Origin: JBBSGC01 sp038254525
Lineage (GTDB): Bacteria > Actinomycetota > Actinomycetes > Propionibacteriales > Nocardioidaceae
Direction of reading: 5' to 3'
Assembly: GCA_038254525.1 (NCBI GenBank)
Contig: JBBSGC010000001.1
Span: 1-61,946, forward strand
Length of the DNA: 61,946 nt
Shown here in pieces: positions 15,392-24,244 of this stretch (the stretch's first letter is position 1; each line of letters begins with the position of its first letter). The position numbers were made by a program, and so were the translations under genes. The notes under the pieces were generated by a model that saw only the letters and a program-made list of their open reading frames with translations, had not been told where the DNA came from and did not search any database.

Positions 15392-16354
15392 ATGGCGACC
15401 TCACCTGCTGACCCGGTTCGCTGCGTGGCCGACATCGGCGAGTTCGGGCTCATCGACGAGGTCGTCGCCTTGTTCCCGGTCACGCCGCAGGTCCTGATCG
15501 GATCCGGTGACGACGCCGCCCTGCTGGCCACCCAGGGGCCGGTGCTGGTGACGACGGACTTGATGGTCGAGGGGCGGCATTTTCGGCGCGACTGGTCTGC
15601 AGCCCTTGACGTGGGCCACAAGGTGGCCGCGGCCAACCTGGCCGACATCGCGGCGATGGGCGGAACGCCGAGTGGGCTGGTGGTCGGCCTGGCCCTGCCG
15701 GCGGACCTGCCCGTGCAGTGGGTGCGAGACATGGCCGCAGGCGTTGCCGAGGAGCTCCAGCCGGTCGGCGCGACGGTCGTCGGTGGCGACGTCACCGAGT
15801 CGGATCAGATCGTGGTCGCGGTGACCGCACTGGGCCACGCCGCCGGCGACCCGGTGACCCGTCACGGAGCCCGACCGGGCGACGTGCTGGCTGTGGCCGG
15901 CCGGCTCGGCTGGGCAGCTGCCGGCCTGGCGGTGCTTGGCCGCGGCTTCCGCTCGCCTCGCGTCGTCGTCGAAGCCCACCGCCGTCCGCAGCCGCCGTAC
16001 GCCGCCGGCCCACAGGCGCTGGCCGCCGGTGCGACCGCGATGATCGACGTGAGCGACGGGCTGCTGGGTGATCTCGCTCACGTCGCCGAGCGGAGCGGGG
16101 TGCAGGTCAACGTGGAGACCGCCCTGGTCGACGTACCCGAGCCGCTACGAGCGGTGGGTGCCGCGCTCGGCATCGACCCACTGTCCTTCTGCCTGACCGG
16201 TGGTGACGACCACGCGCTGGCCGCGACCTTCCCGCCGGGGCTGCCGCTGCCCCAGGGGTGGCGACGAATCGGGTCGGTCCGCGCCGGCGAGGGTGTCACG
16301 GTCGACGGGACTGCGCATGCGGGCAGCCCAGGACATCGACACTTCGCGCGCTGA
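15392..16354 (+). CDS. thiL: Thiamine-monophosphate kinase
   Basis: A 320-residue kinase that makes thiamine diphosphate from the monophosphate with ATP. The family motifs are GSGDDAALL, TTDLMVEGRHFRRDW, AAANLADIAAMGGTPSGLVVGL, VVGGDVTES and IDVSDGLLGDLAHVAERSGV, followed by CLTGGDDHALAATF. The upstream open frame from 14669 is antisense to the RAM and DUF3515 genes and is not included; ATG 15392 follows AGGATGG. It converges on rpmB with only 8 bp between stop codons. Confidence 0.95.
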   Translation: MATSPADPVRCVADIGEFGLIDEVVALFPVTPQVLIGSGDDAALLATQGPVLVTTDLMVEGRHFRRDWSAALDVGHKVAAANLADIAAMGGTPSGLVVGLALPADLPVQWVRDMAAGVAEELQPVGATVVGGDVTESDQIVVAVTALGHAAGDPVTRHGARPGDVLAVAGRLGWAAAGLAVLGRGFRSPRVVVEAHRRPQPPYAAGPQALAAGATAMIDVSDGLLGDLAHVAERSGVQVNVETALVDVPEPLRAVGAALGIDPLSFCLTGGDDHALAATFPPGLPLPQGWRRIGSVRAGEGVTVDGTAHAGSPGHRHFAR

Positions 16355-16362
16355 ACGGCTCG

Positions 16363-16548
16363 TCAGCGGGTGACTTTGCCCGCCTTGATGCACGAGGTGC
16401 AGACGTTCATCCGCTTCGGGGTCGACCCGACGACCGCCCGCACCCGCTGGATGTTCGGGTCGAACCGGCGTCGGGTGCGCTTGCGCGACCACGGCACGTT
16501 GTTGCCGAAGCCGGGTCCCTTGCCACAGATGTCGCAGACCGCAGCCAC
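16363..16548 (-). CDS. rpmB: 50S ribosomal protein L28
   Basis: A 61-residue L28. The N-terminus reads AAVCDICGKGPGFGNNVPWSR and the C-terminus CTSCIKAGKVTR, so both CxxC pairs of the zinc-binding form are present. RRRFDPNIQRVRAV is the conserved centre. GTG 16548 has a GGGAG ribosome site upstream; longer frames to 16638 lack support. It diverges from the DAK2 gene across a 277-bp gap containing a 15-bp repeat. Confidence 0.95.
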   Translation of the reverse strand: MAAVCDICGKGPGFGNNVPWSRKRTRRRFDPNIQRVRAVVGSTPKRMNVCTSCIKAGKVTR

Positions 16549-16655
16549 TGCAGGACTCCCTGAGCTCGAAAGATGCGCCGACCAGATGGGCCTGGCTCGA
16601 CACGGGGCGCGACAGCCGTCCGCGCAACCCCGCGACAATATCCGACCCGCGGTCC

Positions 16656-16730
16656 CCGAGGCGAATCGGCCCGAGGCGAATCGGCCCGAGGCGAATCGGC
16701 CGGCGGCGAATCGGCCGGCGGCGAATCGGT
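16656..16730. repeat. 15-bp tandem repeat x5 between rpmB and the DAK2 gene
   Basis: Five head-to-tail copies: three exact CCGAGGCGAATCGGC, then two with CGGCGGCGAATCGGC/T. It lies in the shared upstream region of two divergent genes, and each copy holds a GAATC core that could in principle bind a protein. Confidence 0.92.
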
Positions 16731-16825
16731 CGGTGCGAGACCCGTCGGTGGGAACCGGGGCCCAGTCAGTCTCCCCGACTAGTCTGACGCCGCGCGGACT
16801 AAGGGTGCGCGACAGGGAGGGGACG

Positions 16826-18487
16826 ATGACTCAGCCGCTCGGTCTCTCCCTGTTCCAACGCTGGTGCGAGGCCTGCGTCGACGCTCTTGGCGTGGCGCGG
16901 GAGGAGATCGACGCTCTCAACGTCTACCCGGTGCCCGACGGTGACACCGGCACCAACCTGTTCCTCACCTTGGAGGCGGCCGCGGCCGCGACGCGAACCG
17001 CGACAGCTGACGCCGACCTCGACGGGGTAGGTCGAGCCTTCGTCGACGGGGCGCTGCGCGGCGCCCGCGGCAACTCGGGCGTGATCATGTCGCAGCTGCT
17101 GCGTGCCTGCGTGCGCCCCACGTTGGCCGGACGCGACGCCGACGGCCGAGTGGCTCCCGGCACCTTTGCCAGCGCGATGGCGGCCGCGGCGAGCGCCGCC
17201 TACTCAGCCGTGGGTCAGCCCGTCGAGGGCACGATCCTCACCGTCGCCCGGGTGGCCGCTGACGCCGCCGGTTCAGCGGCCACCGCCGGCGGCGATCTCC
17301 AGGCGGTTGCGACCGCCGCCGCTGACGCTGCACGGCTGGCACTCGCCCGCACTCCAGAGCAGCTTGACCAGCTGCGCCGCGCGGGCGTGGTCGATGCCGG
17401 CGGCCGGGGCCTGTGCGTCGTGCTCGACGCCACGGTATGGGTGATGACCGGGCGCTGGTCGCCCGACGCGCAACTCACACCGGCCAAACCCACCCCGGCC
17501 CAAGCGACCCGAGCCCAACCCACAAGGGGCTCGCAGACGACGCCACGCCCAGCGGCGGCGGGCGCGCTGGCCGCGTCCGGACCCGGCTACGAAGTCATGT
17601 TCCTGCTCGACGCCGCCGACGACCGGATCCCCGCGCTGCGGTCGGCGCTGGCTGACCTGGGGGAGTCCCTGGTCGTCGTTGGTGGTGACGGGCTCTGGAA
17701 CGTCCACGTGCACGTCGACGAGGTTGGAGCGGTCCTCGAGCGTGCGTTGGAGGCCGGTCGGCCCTATCGCATCTCCGTCACCCACTTCGCCGAGCCGGCC
17801 GCCCGGCAGGCAGGCCGCTCCAGTGCCACTCGGGCTGTCGTTGCGGTTGCCGCAGGGCCCGGACTGACCTGCCTGTTCGAGCAGGCGGGCGCACGGGTGG
17901 TGCCGTCGATGGCGGGGCTGCACTGCTCAACCGGTGAGCTTCTCGACGCGATCAACAGCAGCGGCGCCGACGAGGTCGTCGTCCTGCCCAACGACGCCGG
18001 CTCGCTGGTCGCGGCCGAGGCTGCAGCGGCGCAGGCTCGCGACGCGGGCGTCCGAGTGTCGGTCATCCCGACCCGGGTGCAGGTGCAGGGCCTGGCGGCG
18101 CTGGCGGTGCATGAGCCCGGCCGCTCCTTCGACGATGACGTCGTCGCGATGACGGCGGCGGCCGGTCAGACCCGCCACGGCGCAGTCACCGTGGCCGCCG
18201 GGAGGGCGATGACCTCGGCCGGCCCTTGTGAACCCGGTGACGTGCTGGGGGTGATCGCTGGCGACTTCGCGCTGGTCGGTTCCGATCTGGGCGAGGTGGC
18301 ACACGAGGTCGTGCGCCGGCTGCTGGTAGGCGGGGGTGAGCTGCTCACCCTGGTCACCGGGAAGGATGCGCCCAGCGGGCTGACCGAAGGGATCCAGCAG
18401 TCGGTGTCCGGCGAGCGGCCCGAGGTGGACACCGTCGTCTACGAAGGCGGCCAGTGGCGCTATCCGTTGCTCGTGGCGGTGGAGTAG
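16826..18487 (+). CDS. DAK2-domain protein, FakA-type fatty acid kinase subunit
   Basis: A 553-residue protein. The N-terminal DAK2 domain holds the nucleotide/Mg2+ motif NVYPVPDGDTGTN (residues 32-44) and RGARGNSGVIMSQLL; the C-terminal half, with VVLPNDAGSLVAAEAAA and GDFALVGSDLGEV, matches the FakA C-domain. In Firmicutes FakA phosphorylates fatty acids held by FakB. No FakB/DegV gene is visible here, so the partner must be elsewhere. A Pro/Ala/Thr-rich linker (about residues 215-245) separates the domains. ATG 16826 has a GGGAGGGG ribosome site. recG follows after 2 bp, an arrangement widely seen in Gram-positive bacteria. Confidence 0.88.
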   Translation: MTQPLGLSLFQRWCEACVDALGVAREEIDALNVYPVPDGDTGTNLFLTLEAAAAATRTATADADLDGVGRAFVDGALRGARGNSGVIMSQLLRACVRPTLAGRDADGRVAPGTFASAMAAAASAAYSAVGQPVEGTILTVARVAADAAGSAATAGGDLQAVATAAADAARLALARTPEQLDQLRRAGVVDAGGRGLCVVLDATVWVMTGRWSPDAQLTPAKPTPAQATRAQPTRGSQTTPRPAAAGALAASGPGYEVMFLLDAADDRIPALRSALADLGESLVVVGGDGLWNVHVHVDEVGAVLERALEAGRPYRISVTHFAEPAARQAGRSSATRAVVAVAAGPGLTCLFEQAGARVVPSMAGLHCSTGELLDAINSSGADEVVVLPNDAGSLVAAEAAAAQARDAGVRVSVIPTRVQVQGLAALAVHEPGRSFDDDVVAMTAAAGQTRHGAVTVAAGRAMTSAGPCEPGDVLGVIAGDFALVGSDLGEVAHEVVRRLLVGGGELLTLVTGKDAPSGLTEGIQQSVSGERPEVDTVVYEGGQWRYPLLVAVE

Positions 18488-18489
18488 AG

Positions 18490-20739
18490 ATGACCACCGC
18501 GGTGAGTGGCGTCGACGTACGCCTGCAGTCGCTGGTCGGCGGGAAGACGGCGACCAAGCTGAAGGACCACCTCGAGCTGTACACCGCCGAGGACCTGTTG
18601 CGGCACTACCCTCGCCGCTATGCCCGGCGGGGCCAGCTCACCGACCTGTCCGCCCTGCCACTCAACGAGCATGTGACCGTGCTGGCCCGGGTGGTGGAGG
18701 CGGCGCTGCGCGACTACCGCGACAACGGTGGCCGGTTGAAGAAGCGGTTGGAGGTCGTGGTCACCGACGGGGAGGGCACCCTGCTGCTCACCTTCTTCCA
18801 TGGTGCCGCGTATCGCGCGCGCTCCCTGCGCCCCGGTGCGGTGGGCCTGTTCGCCGGCAAGGTGGGTCAGTTCCGCAACCGCCGACAGCTGCTGCACCCG
18901 GACTACGAGCTGCTTGACAGCTCGAGCGCCGCAGAGCCCGAGACCGGAACCGACACCCCAGCCGATACCGACCGGGACCTGACAACACTGGGGCGCTTTG
19001 GTCGCTCGCTGATTCCGGTCTACCCGGCCACCGCCAAGGTGAGCTCGTGGCAGATCGCTCGCTGCGTCGAGATAGTCCTCGACGGCTTGGCCGAGCTCGA
19101 GGATCCGCTGCCCGGCGACGTACGCGAGGGAGAGCGCCTGATCGGGCTGCGGCAGGCCTACGAAGGGATCCACCGCCCGGCCGACGAGGCTGCGCTCGAG
19201 GCGGCTCGCGCGAGGCTGCGCTTCGAGGAGGCCTTCGTCGTGCAGACCGTGCTCGCCCAGCATCGAACAGCACTCGAGGCGATGCCCGCGGTCCCACGGC
19301 TGCTGCGCGGCGGCGGTCTGCGGGAGCGGTTCGAGTCCCGGCTGCCTTTCACGCTGACCACCGGCCAGATCGAGATCGGGGAGACACTCGCCGCCGAGCT
19401 GGCTCAGCGGCATCCGATGCACCGGCTGCTCCAGGGCGAGGTGGGCTCCGGCAAGACCGTGGTGGCGCTGCGCGCGATGCTGCAGGTCGTCGATGCCGGC
19501 GGACAGGCCGCGCTCCTCGCCCCCACCGAGGTGCTGGCCGCCCAGCACCACCGCTCGATCACCGCGCTGCTCGGCGACCTCGCGCTTGGCGGCATGCTCG
19601 GTGGCGCCGAGGGCAGCACCCGGGTTCGACTGCTGACCGGCTCGCTGGGAGCCGCCGCCCGACGAGCGGCGTTGCTGGATGCTGCCGCTGGAGCGGCGGG
19701 CATCGTCGTGGGCACGCACGCGCTACTGGAGGATCGCGTCCAGTTCGCTGACCTGGGTCTGGTTGTGGTCGACGAGCAGCACCGCTTCGGCGTCGAGCAG
19801 CGGGCCGCGTTGACCGGCAAGGGAGATCAGGTTCGGCCACACGTGCTGGTGATGACGGCGACGCCGATCCCGCGGACCGTGGCGATGACCGTGTTCGGTG
19901 ACCTGGAGACCTCGACACTGCGGGAGCTGCCGGCCGGCCGACAGCCGGTACAGACGACGGTGGTCCCGGCGACCGACCGGCCGGCTTGGCTCGACCGCAT
20001 CTGGGGACGCATCCGCGAGGAGGCAAGTCGTGGGCGTCAGGCGTATGTCGTGTGTTCCCGCATCGGCGACGGCGGTGCCGAAGAAGCCGGCGGGCCGGGG
20101 GACGAGGTGGACGCGCCTGGTCGTCGCCGGTCCCGGTCGGCCGTGGAAGCCCACCGGGAGCTGAGCGACGGACCGCTGAGCGGCCTGCGGGTCGAGCTCT
20201 TGCATGGACGCATGGCCGCCGACGCCAAGGACGAAGTGATGCGCCGCTTCGCCGCCGGTGAGGTGGACGTGCTCGTCGCGACGACCGTGATCGAGGTCGG
20301 CGTCGACGTTTCCAACGCCTCGGTGATGGTGGTGATGGACGCCGAGCGCTTCGGGCTGTCCCAGCTGCACCAGCTGCGCGGGCGGGTCGGCCGAGGCGAC
20401 GTGCCGGGCCTGTGCCTACTGGTCACCACGGCCTTGCCCGACAGCCCCGCGCTCCAGCGGCTTGTTTCCGTCGCGGCCACCGCCGACGGTTTCGCCATCT
20501 CGCGGCTCGACCTGGCACAGCGCCGAGAGGGCGATGTGCTGGGCGCGAGTCAGTCGGGGCGCCGGTCCAGCCTGCGGCTGCTGTCAGCCCTTGAGCACGA
20601 GGACGTCATCGCCGCGGCCCGCCAGGCCGCCACGCGGACCGTGGCCGAAGACCCTCGGCTCATGGAGCACATTCCGCTGGCTGCCGCCGTGTTCCGCCTG
20701 GAGGAGACCCAGCAGGCCGACTACCTGGACAAGGCGTGA
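18490..20739 (+). CDS. recG: ATP-dependent DNA helicase RecG
   Basis: A 749-residue superfamily 2 helicase that reverses and rescues stalled replication forks. The N-terminal wedge/OB region (LKDHLELYTAEDLLRHYPRRY) is followed by Walker A GEVGSGKTVVAL (about 316), the DEQH box at 428-431 (VVVDEQHRFGVEQR), TATPIPRTVAM and the C-terminal QLRGRVGRGD. A Gly/Arg-rich insert sits between motifs III and IV (around 20070-20150). The start is 2 bp after the DAK2 gene stop and the end overlaps rsmD by 4 bp. Confidence 0.96.
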   Translation: MTTAVSGVDVRLQSLVGGKTATKLKDHLELYTAEDLLRHYPRRYARRGQLTDLSALPLNEHVTVLARVVEAALRDYRDNGGRLKKRLEVVVTDGEGTLLLTFFHGAAYRARSLRPGAVGLFAGKVGQFRNRRQLLHPDYELLDSSSAAEPETGTDTPADTDRDLTTLGRFGRSLIPVYPATAKVSSWQIARCVEIVLDGLAELEDPLPGDVREGERLIGLRQAYEGIHRPADEAALEAARARLRFEEAFVVQTVLAQHRTALEAMPAVPRLLRGGGLRERFESRLPFTLTTGQIEIGETLAAELAQRHPMHRLLQGEVGSGKTVVALRAMLQVVDAGGQAALLAPTEVLAAQHHRSITALLGDLALGGMLGGAEGSTRVRLLTGSLGAAARRAALLDAAAGAAGIVVGTHALLEDRVQFADLGLVVVDEQHRFGVEQRAALTGKGDQVRPHVLVMTATPIPRTVAMTVFGDLETSTLRELPAGRQPVQTTVVPATDRPAWLDRIWGRIREEASRGRQAYVVCSRIGDGGAEEAGGPGDEVDAPGRRRSRSAVEAHRELSDGPLSGLRVELLHGRMAADAKDEVMRRFAAGEVDVLVATTVIEVGVDVSNASVMVVMDAERFGLSQLHQLRGRVGRGDVPGLCLLVTTALPDSPALQRLVSVAATADGFAISRLDLAQRREGDVLGASQSGRRSSLRLLSALEHEDVIAAARQAATRTVAEDPRLMEHIPLAAAVFRLEETQQADYLDKA

Positions 20740-21362
20740 CCCGGATCGTCAGTGGGATCGCGGGTGGTCGCCGGTTGCGCACACCGCCGGGGGAGCGCAC
20801 CCGCCCCACGACGGATCGCGTCCGGGAAGCCCTGTTCTCCGCGCTCGAGGCGCTGCTCGGCCCGTTAGCGGGACTGCACCTGCTTGACCTGTTCGCCGGC
20901 TCGGGTGCTGTCGGACTCGAGGGCCTCTCTCGCGGTGCTGAGCGGGCGGTCCTGGTGGAGCAGGACCGACGGACTGCCTCGCTGATCGTCAGCAACGCGG
21001 GGCAGCTCGGGTTGGCCGGGGCCAGCGTCGTTGTCCAGCCGGTGCAGCGATATCTCGACCACGGCTCCCCGGAGGCGTTCGACGTGGTCTTCGCGGACCC
21101 GCCGTACTCGCTGGCGGACGACCTGGTGCAGGCCGCGCTGTCCGCCCTGGTCACCCGGGGCTGGCTGGGTGACCAGGCAGTGGTCGTCGTGGAGCGCTCC
21201 AAGCGCGGCCCTCAGCCCAGCTGGCCGGAAGGGCTCGGGCCGCTGCACGACCGCACGTACGGCGAGACGGTGCTTTGGTACGGTCGCCGCGGCGAGCGCC
21301 TCGGTCCGCTCGGTGCGCCCTTTCGCTTCCCCGTCCGCCTCGAGGAGGAGCCACCCCGGTGA
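20736..21362 (+). CDS. rsmD: 16S rRNA (guanine(966)-N(2))-methyltransferase
   Basis: A 208-residue SAM-dependent RNA methyltransferase. It has the RsmD opening RIVSGIAGGRRLRTPPGERTRPTTDRVREALF, the SAM motif LLDLFAGSGAVGLE and catalytic DPPY. It methylates G966 of 16S rRNA during 30S assembly. The GTGA overlap with recG and the GTGA overlap with coaD link three genes in a row; the rsmD-coaD pair is conserved across bacteria. Confidence 0.94.
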   Translation: MTRIVSGIAGGRRLRTPPGERTRPTTDRVREALFSALEALLGPLAGLHLLDLFAGSGAVGLEGLSRGAERAVLVEQDRRTASLIVSNAGQLGLAGASVVVQPVQRYLDHGSPEAFDVVFADPPYSLADDLVQAALSALVTRGWLGDQAVVVVERSKRGPQPSWPEGLGPLHDRTYGETVLWYGRRGERLGPLGAPFRFPVRLEEEPPR

Positions 21363-21850
21363 CCACCGCCGTCTGCCCCGGGTCCTTTGACCCGCTGACC
21401 TACGGGCACCTCGACATCATCACCCGGGCGGCGGCCATGTTCGACGGCGTCACCGTCGGAGTCCTCGTCAACGCCGGCAAGCGCAGCCTGTTCGACGTGG
21501 CGGAGCGCGTCGAGATGCTCGAGTCAGCGGTGCTGCACCTGTCGAACGTGACCGTGGCCAGCTTCGACGGGCTGCTGGTCGACTTCAGCCGTTCGCGGGG
21601 CAGCACCGTCATCGTCAAGGGGCTGCGCGCCTCCGCGGACTTCGACTACGAGGTCCAGATGGCCCAGATGAACCGACACCTCGAACCCGACCTGGACACG
21701 GTGTTTCTCCCCGCGTCGCCCGAACGCTCCTTCCTCGCGTCAAGTCTCGTCAAGGAGGTCGCCGCGCTCGGTGGCGACGTCAGCGCGATGTTGCCGCGCG
21801 TTATCGTGGACCGGCTGCTCGCGCGGCTCGCCGACCGCGGTCGCGACTGA
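21359..21850 (+). CDS. coaD: Phosphopantetheine adenylyltransferase
   Basis: A 163-residue nucleotidyltransferase that makes dephospho-CoA from phosphopantetheine and ATP. The T/HxGH site is TYGHLD (residues 14-19) after CPGSFDP; KGLRASADFDYEVQMAQMNR and SPERSFLASSLVKEVA (the ISSTxxR-equivalent) are conserved. GTG 21359 overlaps the rsmD stop. Confidence 0.96.
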   Translation: MTTAVCPGSFDPLTYGHLDIITRAAAMFDGVTVGVLVNAGKRSLFDVAERVEMLESAVLHLSNVTVASFDGLLVDFSRSRGSTVIVKGLRASADFDYEVQMAQMNRHLEPDLDTVFLPASPERSFLASSLVKEVAALGGDVSAMLPRVIVDRLLARLADRGRD

Positions 21851-21898
21851 GGGCGGCGGACAGACACCTGCCGACAACCAGACGAGCCGGGAGGACGC

Positions 21899-22471
21899 GT
21901 GGGTGGCCAAGACGTGCCGGATGGCGGGGGCCTGGCAGCCGGCGAAGGCCTGGCGGCTGACGGAGACGTGCGCGCCAAGGTCGTCGAGCTCCGTCAGCTG
22001 GTCGAGCAGGCTCGTTCGATGCCGATGTCGGCCTCGTGCGTGGTGAACCGCACGGAGCTTCTGGCACATCTCGACGAGCTGTCGTTTCTGCTCACTAATA
22101 CGCTTTCCGACGCCGACCGCGTCCGTGCCGACTCGGCCGCGGTCGTGGCCCAAGGCCGCGACGAAGCGACCGAGCTGGTCGCGCAGGCCCGCATCGAACG
22201 CGAAGCCCTGGTCTCGGAGAGCGAGATCCACGAAGTCGCCCAGCGCGAAGCCGACCGCCTCCTGGCCGACGCCCGCGAGGAGGCTGAAGGGTTACGCAAG
22301 GAGACCGACGACTACGTCGACGGCAGGCTGGCCAGCTTCGAGATCACGCTGCAACGCATCATCGAGGCAGTCGCACGTGGGAGGGAGCGGCTGCGCTCTC
22401 GAAGCTCGCTGGGGGAGCTGAGCGAGGCCGACCTCGCCGGCCCGCCGTTGCCGGACCCGTCGGCCGACTGA
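21899..22471 (+). CDS. SepIVA-like coiled-coil cell division/elongation protein
   Basis: A 190-residue, highly charged Ala/Glu/Arg-rich protein, predicted as a long coiled coil from about residue 25 to 165 (VRAKVVELRQLVEQARSMP, then DEATELVAQARIEREALV and DRLLADAREEAEGLR). It has DivIVA/F0F1-subunit-b character and lies directly before the DUF177-rpmF-rnc block. That is where SepIVA (Rv2927c in M. tuberculosis), a septum and elongation factor, is encoded, so a SepIVA-type role is inferred from position and shape. GTG 21899 follows a GGAGGAC ribosome site. Confidence 0.75.
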   Translation: MGGQDVPDGGGLAAGEGLAADGDVRAKVVELRQLVEQARSMPMSASCVVNRTELLAHLDELSFLLTNTLSDADRVRADSAAVVAQGRDEATELVAQARIEREALVSESEIHEVAQREADRLLADAREEAEGLRKETDDYVDGRLASFEITLQRIIEAVARGRERLRSRSSLGELSEADLAGPPLPDPSAD

Positions 22472-22619
22472 GCCGGCCCGCGACCACTGCTCGACTGGTC
22501 GTGCCGACTGGATCATCCCGATTGGGTCGTCGCCGTCGGCTGCCGGTATCCTGTGGCGCGGTCCGCAGCTGGACCGCGAAGTTGGTGCGCCTGACCCCGG
22601 AAGTGACCTCCTGACGCGC

Positions 22620-23177
22620 TTGGAACCGGCAGCACCCCTGGTGGTCGACAGCCATGAGCTGGGGCGGCGACCGGGGGCGCAGCGACGCCGGTCTTTGACG
22701 GTGCCAGCCCCGGCAGGGGTCGGCATCGACGTGCTGGGTGTGCTCGAGGGCAGCCTCGTGGAGCTGGACCTGCGGCTCGAGGCTGTCATGGAGGGTGTGC
22801 TGGTGACCGGCACCGCGACGGTGCAGGTCAGCGGTGAGTGCGCACGGTGCCTGGGGCGGATCGCGAACGACCTGGCGGTCGACCTCCAGGAGCTGTACGC
22901 CTACGACGTGGGCAGGGACGACGATGAGACCGGTCGGCTCGAGGGCGACCTGCTCGACCTGGAGCCGGTGCTGCGGGACGCGGTGGTGCTGGCGCTGCCG
23001 TTCAGCCCACGGTGCTCACCGGACTGTCCCGGACTGTGCCCGCAGTGCGGGGCGCGGCTGGCCGACGACCCCGACCATGTCCACGACGAACGGATGGACC
23101 CCCGCTGGGCGGCACTGAGCCGGCTCACCGGAGACCAGGACGACCGACCGGTCAACGCCGGTCTTGACGAGGAGTGA
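22620..23177 (+). CDS. DUF177 (YceD) family protein
   Basis: A 185-residue protein of the YceD/DUF177 family, nearly always encoded before rpmF and linked to 23S rRNA/ribosome metabolism, without a settled mechanism. Seen here: ELGRRPGAQRRRSLTVPAP, LDLRLEAVMEGVLVTGTA, SGECARCLG and SPDCPGLCPQCGA, with Cys pairs probably binding zinc. TTG at 22620 is the only plausible start near the conserved opening LEPAAPLVVDSHELGRR; no in-frame ATG or GTG sits nearby. It is 2 bp from rpmF. Confidence 0.85.
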   Translation: MEPAAPLVVDSHELGRRPGAQRRRSLTVPAPAGVGIDVLGVLEGSLVELDLRLEAVMEGVLVTGTATVQVSGECARCLGRIANDLAVDLQELYAYDVGRDDDETGRLEGDLLDLEPVLRDAVVLALPFSPRCSPDCPGLCPQCGARLADDPDHVHDERMDPRWAALSRLTGDQDDRPVNAGLDEE

Positions 23178-23179
23178 TC

Positions 23180-23365
23180 GTGGCTGTTCCGAAGCGCAAG
23201 ATGTCGCGGAGCAACACCCGCCACCGCCGGTCGCAGTGGAAGGCGACCGCGGTGAGCCTGGTGACCTGCGCCAACCCGGCGTGCCGGTCTAAGCACCTCC
23301 CGCACCGGGCGTGCCCGCAGTGCGGCCAGTACGGCGCCCGCAATGAGCGGCGTCAGGTCCGCTGA
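23180..23365 (+). CDS. rpmF: 50S ribosomal protein L32
   Basis: A 61-residue L32: AVPKRKMSRSNTRHRRSQW is the classic N-terminus, and two Cys pairs (CANPAC and CPQC) form the zinc ribbon of the zinc-dependent paralogue type. GTG 23180 follows GACGAGGAGTG, a good ribosome site inside the end of the DUF177 gene. Confidence 0.96.
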   Translation: MAVPKRKMSRSNTRHRRSQWKATAVSLVTCANPACRSKHLPHRACPQCGQYGARNERRQVR

Positions 23366-23376
23366 GCCCGCGTTCG

Positions 23377-24141
23377 ATGGTCCCGGCCGCTCCAGAGCCG
23401 GAGCCCCTGCCAGCAGGTGTGCCAGCCGGGGTCCTCGGAACTGCCGGGGCCAGGCTGTGCGAGGTGCTTGGTGTACCCGATCTCGAGGATGCGCTGCTGG
23501 TGCACGCGCTGACTCACCGTTCCTTCGCCTATGAGCACGGAGGCCTGCCGACCAACGAGCGGCTGGAGTTCCTTGGCGACTCGGTGCTCGGCCTGGTCGT
23601 GACCGACCGCTTGTTCCTCAGCCATCCTGACCTGTCCGAGGGCCGGCTGGCCAAGCTGCGTGCGGCGGTGGTCAACGCGCGTGCACTCGCCGACGTCGCA
23701 CGAACCCTAGACCTCGGGCCGCACATCCGACTCGGCCGCGGCGAGGAGGCCACCGGCGGCCGAGACAAGGCCTCGATCCTCTCCGACACCGTCGAGGCAC
23801 TCATCGGCGCGGTCTACCTCCAGTTCGGGTACGCGCGTGCCACCGAGGTGGTCCTGGGGCTGTTCGACCCCGTGATCACGGCCGCAGCCCAGCTGGGAGC
23901 GGGACTCGACTGGAAGACCAGCCTGCAAGAGCTCGGCGCGGACACCGGTCTCGGTGTCCCGGAGTACCTGGTCACCGAGAGTGGCCCCGACCACGAAAAA
24001 ACTTTCGCGGCCAAGGTGCGTGTGGGCGAGCGGGTCTACGGGCACGGCGTGGGCCGGTCCAAGAAGGCGGCTGAGCAGCAGGCAGCCGAGACCGCCTGGC
24101 GGCAGATCCGGGCGACGCACGCGCCAACCGCCCTACCCTGA
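23377..24141 (+). CDS. rnc: Ribonuclease III
   Basis: A 254-residue dsRNA endonuclease for rRNA and mRNA maturation. The catalytic signature NERLEFLGDSVLG is at 60-72, with DTVEALIGAVYLQFG as the second acidic cluster; the C-terminal dsRNA-binding domain has DWKTSLQEL, AAKVRVGERVYGHGVGRSKKAAEQQAA. The order DUF177-rpmF-rnc-mutM-smc is the standard actinobacterial one. Confidence 0.96.
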   Translation: MVPAAPEPEPLPAGVPAGVLGTAGARLCEVLGVPDLEDALLVHALTHRSFAYEHGGLPTNERLEFLGDSVLGLVVTDRLFLSHPDLSEGRLAKLRAAVVNARALADVARTLDLGPHIRLGRGEEATGGRDKASILSDTVEALIGAVYLQFGYARATEVVLGLFDPVITAAAQLGAGLDWKTSLQELGADTGLGVPEYLVTESGPDHEKTFAAKVRVGERVYGHGVGRSKKAAEQQAAETAWRQIRATHAPTALP

Positions 24142-24150
24142 CTGTCCTGC

Positions 24151-24195
24151 CCTGAACCGCTCTATCCTGAACCGCTCTATCCTGACCGCGCTACC
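24151..24195. repeat. 15-bp tandem repeat between rnc and mutM
   Basis: Two exact copies of CCTGAACCGCTCTAT followed by a degenerate third. They fill much of the 103-bp gap between rnc and mutM. Confidence 0.85.
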
Positions 24196-24244
24196 CGAAC
24201 GCCATACCTGAGCGCTGCGCCGCTGGTTGGATGGTTGCTGAGCG

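Noticed and set aside
16656..16730. Possible CRISPR array
   Set aside because: The repeats are 15 bp, directly adjacent with no spacers, and no cas gene is present; the same holds for the other tandem repeats.
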